Assembly (NCBI GenBank): GCA_039654915.1
Contig: CM077593.1
Location: forward strand, 42,812,501 to 42,876,500
Length of the DNA stretch: 64,000 bases
Direction: 5' to 3'
Origin: Aquilaria yunnanensis
Lineage: Eukaryota; Streptophyta; Magnoliopsida; Malvales; Thymelaeaceae
Part shown: positions 45,169-55,645 of the stretch, in pieces
How positions within the stretch are numbered: the stretch's first letter is position 1
How the letters are laid out: each line of letters opens with the position of its first letter
The notes under the pieces: model-generated
What the model was told of the DNA's origin: nothing
Databases searched by the model: none
The model's input: the letters and a program-made list of their open reading frames with translations, nothing else
Translations under genes and position numbers: made by a program

Positions 45169-47870
45169 GCTACAGCCATTATCTTTTTCTAGCCAGTTTT
45201 TCTAGATGGCATCTTTGAGGTCGTCATTGGGAAAGGCTACCGCAAGCCGTGTTTCACAAGCTATCGATAGGGAATGGCTAAGGTAGACGTCCCTAAATAG
45301 CCCTTCACTTTTAAAACATTTGTACTGCAAGGGATGAGAATGTCTATTAAAAAGGAGAGTTTGGCTACAAACCTGAGGTAATTCTATTAGCCTAAAGGAG
45401 TGGTGGCTATCTTAAGGAAGGCCCAAACATTAGAAGATGGGGACTGTACTGGGAGCAATACAAAGGTTGATGTTTTGATGGTCTTTATGGGCTAACAATA
45501 GGTGAGGTTTTGATTTCTTCTCCAGCCCTTGGTGGACTAGTTTTGCGAGCATTACCAAGTGTCACCCTCTCAGTTGACTGAACTCCCTCACCTATATCAA
45601 TGCCTTCATCATTTGTTGTAGAATGGTGATGGTGGAACCTCCTTTTAAAGGTCTTCCTGCAGTTTTACATGTTAGATTTGAAGAAGGATTATCTGTTCTT
45701 CCACGTTGCCCCTGTCAACCTGGGGGGTGGGTGGGAAGAATAAGTCCTTCTGCTTCATTACTTGTAAGGATTCGTGGGCTGATTGGAAGGATCAGTTCTT
45801 GTACACTCTAAAAGAATTAGAAAGAGGCTTCCATTGTGAGTTTGCAGTGACTCCCCAATAGGCCCTTATCTGAAGGCCTTTGCTATATAAGGGCTCTGAG
45901 GGGCATAGAGCTTACAATGGCCTCCTATCATTACTAGAGTCTGTAGTGTGGAACGAGAGCTTTAGGCAGTTATTCCTAAACCCTTATATGGAAGTAGGGA
46001 AAATGACACTCAAGTGGGCAGGAATTAGCAGGGCCTACCTGCGTTATCCTAATTTGGAAAATTCATTCAAATGGGTTTTAAGGTAGAAGGGGCAGTTGGT
46101 GGAGTCTTTTGATGCAGCCCTCAAAGCCTGGTGATGTCCATAGGATCATAAGAGTTATACTCATTGTGTGTTTATATTTCCATCCAGGTTCCATTCATTA
46201 GAATGATCTTAACTTAATTTCGATTCCTTACAGATATAAGTGGTCATGCTAAGGAGCGTTGAAGAGGTGAAAGAGCATCACTGACAGGCTAATCGATGCT
46301 CGTAAGCTCCAAAATTTGCCAATGGAGGCGGTTCATGCCACTGGGGTGAAAGGGGATGCATCTGTTACCCCTGCTTCCAAGTTAGCACCCTAAGTGGTAT
46401 AATTGGAGGAGTTACCTCCAGGTGAAAAGCCCTAGCTAGTTTGGAAAATGACCCATTTTTCAGCTTCCAAGGAAGTTGAAACTTCAACAAACATGAGCGA
46501 TGATATGATCCATTCACTTGACAATTATTCCTTATTCAATAGCATCAATTTGACATCATTCTCTGCTGATTGTGGATCTTTTCATCTAACTTCTCCCATG
46601 AAGCATCCTAGAGAGAGCGACCTACCATCTGCCATGGCCGTGTCTTCAAAAGGAGCGCCGGGGGCTTCATCTTATAAAGTGCTAGCACCTCATCTTCTTT
46701 ATTCCTCAGCTATAATTCCTCCAAGGGTTATTCCGCAGAAGACCCCAGAAAGGGGAATTAACGGGGTCGATTCATCTACCTTAGTGAGGTGGACACTCAC
46801 TATAGGCCCTAAAACATGGTCCCCAAGTAGGGCCAGATGCAAAAGCACAGCCTGGTGCTCAGGCCAATCCTACTAGACCAAGTGTTCGATCCCTAATGGG
46901 TGGTGGCTCTGGATGAGTCAATCTTGGAAGGCCGAACTGACATCACCGACCATAGTCTAAATGGGTTAAAGACCCCTAGGGATTGACATTGTTTTGCCAA
47001 TCCTCATAGTGGGATGGTGCCTAGTTGATGAATGCAGTAATTGGCCTCATTCGTGTACATTTGTTATCATCTTTCATAAATATACCCTTTGCAAGTGAGC
47101 GCTTCCTCATAATTATTTTTTATTGCCCAAAAAAGGGTGATGAAGACACTGGCCATGCAAGTTAATGACTTTAAGTCATTGAATGTGGCGCTAAACGAGG
47201 AGTTATTGGTAGAGCACCTTGCTTGCGAGGCATTAGTAATGGAGCTCAAGGAAATGAAGGCTCAAGGAGAAGTAGGAGATGCTCGCCAATGACTTGGCTT
47301 AAAAGCTCTCGGAGTCAGTGGAGGCTCTTCACAAGGTCGAGAAAAGGGAAATCTTAGCTCTCTCTTAGGCCTAATAGCTAAGGGGTCATCTAAAGACCAC
47401 TGAGCAAAAATTATCGGCTGTCAAAGGAGGTCCTTCAGCTGTGTCTGTTGGCTTCTCAGGGTGAAGCCAACTTTGGCTTAACAACTACTGCTCCTTTTTC
47501 TAACTATCTTGAGCAAATCAAGGAGGTCAGTTAGAGCATGCGAGAGGAGAATCAAGGGCTTCGCTAGAAGGCCAATGCATGCATCTAGGAGCTTGTATTG
47601 ATCGTCAAGGAACTAGAAAGAGGGCTCAGCAAGGATGGCTTCAAGAAGTTCAAAGACTGGTTTTTTTCTCATCGCTTCCAAGTCGAGCAGAAGCATCCGG
47701 AAGTATAGTTTTCTTTCCTTTCTACCTACATAGAGTTGGGTTTAGACTTTGACACATGGCCAAAGGAGAGGAAGGTGGGGGTAATGCTTTACGAAGAGGA
47801 ATTGGTGGTGATGGATGCTAAGGAGGCTCCCATAGAGGATGAATTTTAAATGTCCTCATCACTAGCTCTT
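45169..47870 (+). pseudogene. Tat-2 antisense passenger gene, heavily decayed second copy
   Basis: Plus-strand relic in the same place relative to LTR and integrase as the Tat-1 gene. A start-like ATG is at 45206 (MASLRSSLGKATASRV). A readable mid-part at 45880-46086 includes LNPYMEVGKMTLKW, and an exon-2-like serine-rich frame lies at 46448-46876. The 3' part (about 47100-47850) has a charged, coiled-coil-like composition. It ends near 47700 with HRFQVEQKHPEV then FSFLSTYIELGLDFD, aligning with HQVMKKYPDLDLTFLAALDI in Tat-1. Many stops are present. Its promoter (19680) is now 25 kb away because of the Athila-like insertion. Function unknown. Confidence 0.55.
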
Positions 47871-48559
47871 GTTTAGTTTGGTACCATCCCAATGTTTATG
47901 GAAGTACCTCCTAATAACCTTTGGATTGGTAGATGCTACTTCTACAAGCTTTGGCGCGATAACCCCTGCTTGCATATGATTCGTGTTTCCACATCAAAAG
48001 TCCATATCAGTAGACATTTTTTCCGGTAGTTGCTTTATTCAGTCCAGTTTCCAATTCATCCTTTCTTATTTGTAAAGAAAAATGAACTTTATAAAGATGT
48101 AATTGTTTAAATAGAGTTAATGAAGTCTTTTTATTCATCCATCATTTCTTAGGCGAGCCATCATTTCTTATTTGTACTTCTCTAACCCTTGCCATCATTC
48201 TCATTAATTTGGCTTAGCCTCGAATCACTCTTGGGGTCATTTCCCCAATGGCTAGCCACATCCAAAATTTTTTCTTTGGTGTTTCACTCATCTCGAGCTA
48301 AGCTAAGTCTATGTGGCCTTGTTTTCAAGTGTCTTATTAAGGACTCATTTATCGATTATAAATTGGCAAATCCATTAATCTTTATTTGGCATCCATTTTT
48401 CAAACCTAATCTTAGGTTCTTGTTTCCTAGTGGCTTGTTTGGGGGCTTCGTACATCGATCCATCAAATTTATTCACAAGACTGAATTTGAAGAAAGAATT
48501 AATGCTTCATTAAATCATTCATACAAAGTAGGTCATAGGTAATTAGAGTGGTAGGTCCT
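47871..48559. other. Tat-2 non-coding region between antisense gene and integrase
   Basis: Corresponds to 36092-36514 in Tat-1. A 117-residue plus-strand frame at 48189-48542 has no recognisable domain and I judge it a chance frame. Confidence 0.4.
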
Positions 48560-49054
48560 GGGCATCATCCTACCATTAGAATGCATCAACTAGTTTGGCT
48601 TTAATGAGGGGTATTCCTTCAACTTGGATTGCATTTCCTTTAACTCTCTCACTTTAGGGTACGATTACACATTATTTAAAAGCTCTTATGTAGACTTAGG
48701 CATCTTCCCATATTTTTTTCAAGAGTTCTAATCTTCATTCTAGCGATTTGTCATTCTCTTCAGAATCAAATTTTTTGGCTCGTAGGATGGGGTTCACGAT
48801 TTCCATGAGTATGAGTGCTTCTGTTCTGTAAACCCTACTGAAAAAGCTTTGGCTATTTGCCTTTGTGGTGTTGTTCTATAGTCCCACGGAACACTAGATA
48901 GTTCTTCTAACCACTTCCCCTTGGTTTCACCTAGTCTTTTCTTCAGCCCTTCTTTTATGGTGCGGTTGGTGACTTTAACTTGCCCATTTGACTATGGATA
49001 GGTTATGGGGGCAAAGTACAGATGAATGCCCTTGGTCTCCACTATCATAGGCCT
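48560..49054 (-). pseudogene. Tat-2 integrase fragment
   Basis: In minus sense it aligns with the C-terminal half of the Tat-1 integrase. Around 49010-48900 it parallels the Tat-1 stretch that encodes FAPVAHPQSNRQVEVSNRTI, then KGEWLGELPSLLE and YRTTPRRATGETPFS; stops interrupt it. The 3' LTR of Tekay-2 interrupts it near 49055. Confidence 0.7.
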
Positions 49055-51607
49055 TGAACCTTAATCCCATCTAAGTCATATAGGACCCCAGGAACCTTAC
49101 ACTCATTCAGTGTTAGGCCTGTGTAAATTTGTCCTTAGTGGGCCTGCTAATTGATTAAATCCTTAATGCAATATTGTTTTATACTGCGTCTTACTATGGC
49201 TGTAGGTCAATGACCATAAAAATAATATATAATCGATGCAACTGGCCAGCACTTCAAACATGCATTTATATAAAACATACTATTATGCATTGTGAATCGA
49301 TACAAGCTACTAGGGAACACAACCACTAGTTCCATAGCATTTACCAGAGCCATAACTTCCATACACACACATATATATCATACACAAAAGTGTTATACAT
49401 ATGCTACACATTGAGAAGCTTGGGATCCAATCCCACCTGAGTTACACTGTCAAAAAGGGGTCACTACAGTGTTTAGGTATTCCCTGTTTCTTGCCTCTGT
49501 ACAACAAAGGCCAGTAAGTTAGTATTCTAGTAATTAGGAACCTGCAAGAAAGAAACTTAATAATAATGTACAATAGTAATTAACTTCTGCACACTTGGTA
49601 TTAAAATACTAACAACCAGTTTCTTTCTTGGTTATTAGCCCCAGGTGCACCAGTATCTGCACACAAAATATGTAAGGGATGTGAGAACCAAAAGTTCTCG
49701 GTAAGGGTTATAACCTGCAAGAAAATCAACAACATAGGACTGTGCATATTATCCATAAGGATGTCGATATATGCATAGTGCACTTGAGCTCAAGTCATAG
49801 TGCTAGGAACTCGTATTATTGGCCAATAATTATGGGAGTAGCTAGTTCCCACAATTCCTTTACTCATTTGTCCTGCAATTGACAAGTTCAACTTGTCCAT
49901 ACAAATACTGCTTTGAAAACTTCTTAGTATTTGCCAATATCCCTTATTTTATGTACAGGAGTTAACTATTTGCTTATTTAGTGCATGTGTTAGTGCTACC
50001 TTTATAAGGTTTTGTGAGTAGTTAAGGACACCTCCCCCTTTTAGGTCCATCCAGGTCTTAGCCCATCATTGTGACCTTAGGTATCGTAGGTTCCTAACCC
50101 ATCATACTCAACGTAAATTAGACCATATTCAGGTCCATTTTGCCTATAGATATAAGTTTACAAATATGCATTGACACACTTCATATGCACTTAATAGTTT
50201 GGCTTCTTACCAAACCCAATCATATAAGCTTCTCAAATAGCCATCAATACTTAAATCATATGCTTGTTAAATTTATCCATAATTTGGCCACTTGATATAC
50301 AAGTATCATAGCCAAATTTATTTAACACATAAACATACAAATTAAATAACCCTTACCTTAGATAACTTAGTTTGCAACCTTCAAGTACTTAGCCTTTTGT
50401 CTCGGTTCTAGTCTCTTCTAGGGTCTTCCTTTAGTAGCTTGAGTGATTACCTATAATTAATCATTTAACAATAAGACAACCATTCTTTAGGCCAACAATT
50501 AATAATTCCCACTATGGTTTAAATGATTAACTTAACCCTTTTCATGGATTTAGTCAATCGGCCCTTAACAAAACCTTTGTTCTTCTTTACTCACCGTACT
50601 TAATTAGAAGGACTTCTTGTTCATTTTTGCATTATTTTTCCAGCAATTTCAACCATATTACACCCCAAAATAAACAATTAAAAGCTGGAATTAAATGGAG
50701 AACCGATAGATCCTTTTATTCCAAAATCGACCGTACCTAAGGCTCTTTCTTTTACAAGCTTAATTTCCAAGCTTTTCTTGCTTGTTTTCTCTTATCAAGC
50801 ATCAAGAAAGCCAACTTAATAACCATTTGCAGTAGCTACAGGATTGAAATGAAGCTTGAAAATAGGGGAAATAAAAATTAGAACTTACTTGAACAAATAG
50901 CTTGAAAATCAAGCTTAGGATTGCTTCATACTTGATTTTTCTTCAAAAACTTACTTAATTTGTGGTTAATTTGAGAGGATTTGGCTGCTGGAAGCTTAAC
51001 CAAGTTCGTCCATGGTGTTTCTGGGAAGAGGGGTGAAGTTTCGGGTGGTTAGGTGTGGAAGAAATGACCCGGTTGACTTAAATAAGACACCACCGCCTCA
51101 CTTCAAAAAAATCACGTGCTCAATGCCCACTTTGTACTCTCCAGTAAATTTGGGTTTATTCGTAACATGATTAGAACTTCAGGACCAATGTTGGTATTAC
51201 GCCGCGCCTGGTTCCTTCACAGATATAAATACGCGGCCAGTCTCGGCCTTTCAGTTATATTCCATTTTGTCCCTACATTTATCAGGGTTACATTTAAACC
51301 ACTTCTGAACAATCTAGTTAATTCAAAATTTCACGATGATAGAGCAGAAATCATGGAAAATCGTGATACCTCAAATTTAATATTTTTTCCATGCTCTATC
51401 CAACCATGCAATAAAAAAGGGTTATTATATGAAATGACCAAAATACCCCTCTTGGCCCGACTTGCTTAAATGATCAATTTTATTCATTTTTAACTACTAG
51501 ACCCTAAATTACTGAGACTTGGCTTGCAAATAAATTATCTAAAGTGTGATTTATTAAATTAAATAATTACCTAGCTAATTAGACTTATAGCTCGGAGGGC
51601 CATCACA
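49055..51607 (-). repeat. Tekay-2 3' LTR
   Basis: The right end is clear: GGGCCATCACA directly before the polypurine tract. The left end is inferred at TGAACCTTAATCCC (49055), where similarity to the Tat-2 integrase stops; the exact base is uncertain. Length is about 2.55 kb, like Tekay-1. It carries the shared hairpin at 49683-49699. The frame at 51116-51469 is LTR sequence. Confidence 0.7.
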
Positions 51608-51620
51608 TTCTCCCCCTCTT
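51608..51620 (-). promoter_or_regulatory. Tekay-2 polypurine tract
   Basis: In minus sense AAGAGGGGGAGAA lies immediately before the 3' LTR start TGTGATGG. This is the plus-strand primer of reverse transcription. Confidence 0.8.
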
Positions 51621-53180
51621 AAGCTATTTGGTCTTCCAAATCTTGCTTAAGTCGAGCAAAATCATCAAGATACTGGGTCAATATATCCTGCTTTGTCTCC
51701 CAATAGGCTTCCTCTTCTGTATGGTTTGACCATAATATCTTAACCATGGGGATCCACTTGGTTCTCAACTTCCTAATCTGCCTATCCAAGATTTGTATAG
51801 GTCGTTCCACATAGGTCAGGTCTTCATGAATAGGCACATCAGGAGTGGTCAATACTTGTCTTGAGTCTGAGATACATTTTCGGAGTTGACTTACGTGGAA
51901 AACATTATGAATGTGAGACAAGTTAGGTGGTAATGCCAATCTATAAGCCACCTTACCCACTTTCTCCAAGATTTCAAAAGGTCCAATATACCTCGGGGCT
52001 AATTTATTTCTCTGTCCAAATCGGATCACACATTTCATAGGAGATACTCTCAAGAGTACGTCATCCCCTATGTCAAATTCCAATTCTCTTTTTCTAATAT
52101 TGGCATACTTCTCCTGCCTATCAGAAGCTGTCTTGATCCTTGTTTGGATTTGTTTTATTTTAGCTGTGGTTTCAGCTATGATTTCTGGGCCTAACTCAAC
52201 CTTGTCTATAGGGTTTGCCCAACAACGTGGAGTCATACACCTTCTCCCATATAGGGCTTCATAGGGTGCCATGCTTATTGCAGCTTGATAACTGTTATTA
52301 TAGGCGAACTCCACCAATGACAAATGCTTATCCCACTCACCTTTAAAATCCATGGCACACCCTCTTAACATGTCCTCTAAGGTTTGGATCACCCTTTCTG
52401 ATTGCCCATCTATCTGTGGGTGATATGCAGTACTAAGGCTCACTGTACTACCTAATGCCCTTTGAAAGGCTGTCCAAAACTTAGAGACAAACCTTGGGTC
52501 TCTATCAGATACAATCTGATTAGGTATACCATGTAACCTAATGACCTCTGTAAGGTACATCTGTGCCAGCTTATCATAGTATATGTGACTTTGATAGGTA
52601 TAAAGTGAGCTGATTTTGTTAACCTATCAACAACTACCCACACTGCATCATTATGGGCTCCCGTCTTTGGTAATCCTACTAGGAAGTCCATAGTAATGTA
52701 ACCCCATTTTCTTTCAGGTATGGGTAAGCTCTGAAGAGTTCCACCCAGTTTCTAGTGTTCTGCCTTCACCATCTGACAGGTTAGGCATTTTGCCACATGT
52801 TGCCTAATGTCTTTCTTTAGGCCAGGCCACCAGAAATGTGTTTTTAAATCATGGTATATCTTTTCAGCACCTGGATGTACACTCAGCCTGCTATTATGTG
52901 CCTCTTGTAAGATTTGCTCCCTTAAATCCTCCACATCTGGCATGTATAGCCTAACACCATAGTGTAACATCCCATCTCTATATTGAAATTCTCTATTAAG
53001 AGTACCATTTTTTTCTTCCCCACTAATCTTTTTAAGAGTATGGTCATTTTCCTGTACTTTCTTTACCTTAGCCAACTACACTGATTCCACCTGCAATTGA
53101 TACATTTAAGCCATTTCCCAAGCTCACCAGTGATCATACAAAGCTGAGAAATGTTCTACAGGTATATTTGATACTTGGTC
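51619..53180 (-). pseudogene. Tekay-2 integrase and chromodomain
   Basis: The zinc-binding region at 53075-52752 reads AHNSRLSVHPGAEKIY then HVAKCLTCQMVKAEH. The catalytic part at 52691-52452 reads MDFLVGLPKTGAHNDAVWVV. The rest, at 52560-51619 (313 residues), has VSDRDPRFVSKFW, HPQIDGQSERVIQTLEDML and a chromodomain-like end IQILDRQIRKLRTKWIPMVK then ILWSNHTEEEAYWETKQDI. A frameshift near 52560 splits it, and at least three stops lie between 53080 and 53180. It closely resembles the Tekay-1 integrase. Confidence 0.9.
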
Positions 53181-54005
53181 TGACACGATCCCCGTGCCCC
53201 TGCCCGGGATACCCTGTGAGCGTTTGTCTCACGGTGGATTGTAATTGGCTAGCTGGTTATGTGTGTGGATTAAATCCAATGCTACTAGTTGATTAACCTA
53301 GAAATGCAATATGTATGCACTTATGCTTTGACTTGGTTTATTAAAACCATAAAACATTTAATCATTTAGACATTTAGCCGGCTAAGTAAAATTCTATATA
53401 AATAAATACAAAATGCCAAAGCATATCAAAATCAACCTTTGAGTGATTAACTACACATACACCGCTCGTGAAAGCATTTATACATAAGTAACTAATGCTC
53501 TCACCCAGAGAACAATCCCCTGAGTCAAGGACTCTTTATAACATAAATACTGGAGGCAAAATAAAGTACTGTATCAAAATAAAAGACTTTGCTGAGATCT
53601 TTTACCCTAGCTCCCACTTTGGACTCCTATCCCAGTGGCGAGTCTCACAAGTCCTTTGCCAAGTGCTACTAGGCTCTGCAGCCAAAGGAAGAAGCAAGTT
53701 AGTACCACAGCCTGACCAACAGACCAACTAAACACTTAAGCAAGCTAGAAACTTAAAGTTTCTCAACTACCGTACCTTTACAGACAAAAAGGTACTACCG
53801 TGATAATCCTCAGCGATTATCCGGTCCTGCTACTCCAGACTCTGCATAACAAACAGGGAGTGAGAATTCAACATTCTTAGTAAGGGTCTTCGATGTACCT
53901 GCAAGAAAAAGCTAGGACTCTGGCTGCGAGCTCACACAGCATGAGGGTACTAGTCATATATATATACTAGGTCGGTAGACCTCTCCTCAAGTAGTCCTCT
54001 GTATC

Positions 54006-54112
54006 AGGCCAAGCGTAATCACTTAGCAACCTGACACATATACAGGCCAAGCGCAATCACTTAGCAACCTGACATATAGGCCAAGCGCTATCACTTAGCA
54101 ACCTATCATATG
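54006..54112. repeat. Three tandem units of 34-38 bp in the Tekay-1 LTR
   Basis: Each unit reads AGGCCAAGCG(T/C)(A/T)ATCACTTAGCA then ACCT. Starts are at 54006, 54044 and 54078, with an identical arrangement in the other LTR at 61339-61445. They lie just beyond the TATA-like box in the U3 direction, where enhancer repeats of LTRs often sit. Confidence 0.8.
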
Positions 54113-54531
54113 GCTCAAGGGCGAACCTTAGCAAGCCTCTTTCAAACATAGAACCTCTCACCTAGTTGTTATGCAGGGGAATTTATGATGGGACTTGTAG
54201 ACTAGGCCGCAGGGCCTCTTTGATGTAAACTAAATGAACAAGGTTTCGCCTCGTGGCCTCGTGGCTCCGGCACGGCTAGGCCGACGAGGGTTCTAAACCT
54301 CTCACCTGAGCTATTGATAGCTAATTAAGTTCAATTGCAACATTTGTTTCCTTACTTGTTGCCTAAGCAACTTACTTACCTCAAACAGTTCAAGAAAACT
54401 CATACTTCCGGTGGGACTTTCGGAAGTCTCGGAGTACCATCGGGATCCTCGGACCCTTAGGCACGTTCCGAACCTTCCGTAGTCTCGGTCGGGTCAACGC
54501 AGCAAAAAGTCAAACCCCCCATTTTCTTGTG

Positions 54532-54660
54532 TTGGCGCCGCGTCGCCAAAGGCAAAAGGAATTGGCGACGCGTCGCCGACGAACAAACGTTCTGTGACCG
54601 AAAATCAAATTGGCGATGCGTCGCCAATTTTCGGACCAATTGGCGCCGCGTCGCCAATTC
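54532..54660. repeat. Four near-palindromic GGCGACGCGTCGCC motifs in the Tekay-1 LTR
   Basis: Motifs at 54532-54549, 54561-54579, 54608-54629 and 54638-54659, cores GGCGCCGCGTCGCC, GGCGACGCGTCGCC, GGCGATGCGTCGCC and GGCGCCGCGTCGCC. Three are flanked by AATTGG/CCAATT-type arms. The same block is at 61865-61993. They are CpG-dense in an AT-rich LTR. They may be paired protein-binding sites or RNA hairpins. Confidence 0.8.
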
Positions 54661-55645
54661 TGCAGAAATGCAGAATTTGGCCGTTTGCTGCTACGAACTT
54701 TGGCAACCAAATACATATAGCAAACATGCATCAAAAGTTACCAAATTTCATACACATGAAGTACATGTTGCAAGGAACAAAACCAACTATCAAAGCCAAA
54801 CTATGATGCATTAGAAACATCAAACCAATGCTTCGAATTTAGCTAGTCCATCATAATTCCCAAAAACGTTTCTTCACACCATACCCAAAAATTACTCAAC
54901 TTTCTCAATTCATTTCAATCCAAAAGCAATCCAACAACTTAAAAACACTTTCTCCCTTACCTTAACACCAAGAACAAGCAAGAATTCGAACCCTTCCTCT
55001 TCCAAACAAGCTTCCAAAGTTCTACACAAAACCATACCAAAACAAAGCTCTAAAACATCAAAAATACATCTTTCAACCAAAACCCAAGCTTCCAATCAAC
55101 CAAATAACACGAATTCAATCAAGAACATAAATCGTACCTCGTTCAAAAACAGGGGATGGAGAAAAACGCCCTTTCAAGCTTCAAAAACAAGGATTCAAGC
55201 TTGAAAATGCATCCTCCAAGCTTATGCACCCTTAATTGCACCTTTTGGCACCAAAAGCTTTTGATTCCAAGCTTAATTTGAGAGAGAAGTGGAGTGGAGA
55301 AGCTGGAAAACGGGTTATGGCAACCCAAACCCTTCTTCCCTCTTCTTAAACCCCACTTAACCCCTCAAACCACCAAGGTTTCAAGTTTTGTGCAATTAGG
55401 TCCCCCATTTTTGTAACTTAACAGTTCTTGATTAAATTCTTGTCTATTTGTTGAGTTTGAGTTAAGGTTAAAAGTTAAGTTCTAAAAATTCATTTTAAAA
55501 CACTCGGGACTCGTCCCGGCCACTCAGGGTGCAAAATTACCATTTTGCCCCTGAACTTAGTTCAGAGCTTTATTCTTGTCGGAACTTAGTGAACTTTGGC
55601 AAACTTCTTAATTCTTGCTAGGCAAACTTAAATTAAACTTCTACA

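Larger units (their letters stand above)
14727..49054 (-). mobile_element. Tat-2: old, degraded Tat-lineage Ty3/gypsy element hosting many later insertions (5' end not in window)
   Basis: This element is reconstructed from separated pieces, all consistent with a minus-sense Tat element. They are a 3' LTR at 14727-19453 (interrupted), a plus-strand passenger-gene promoter near 19680, its body at 45169-47870, and an integrase fragment at about 48560-49050. The layout matches Tat-1 (LTR, antisense gene, integrase). Three large insertions sit inside: a Tekay-type solo LTR, the Athila-like element, and at the right edge Tekay-2. gag, most of pol and the 5' LTR should lie beyond 64 kb. It is the oldest layer of the nest because all others interrupt it. 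Confidence 0.65.

Noticed and set aside
48189..48542. 117-residue plus-strand frame
   Set aside because: It lies between the Tat-2 passenger gene and integrase, has no counterpart in Tat-1 and no domain, and its composition reflects T-rich DNA.
53990..54112. Possible CRISPR-like array (three similar units)
   Set aside because: Units are contiguous with no unique spacers, lie inside a plant LTR, and are duplicated in the other LTR.
54457..54814. Arginine/tryptophan-rich open frames on both strands, repeated at 61790-62147
   Set aside because: They arise from the GGCGACGCGTCGCC near-palindromes, which are open in several frames. They sit in both Tekay-1 LTRs and match no domain.
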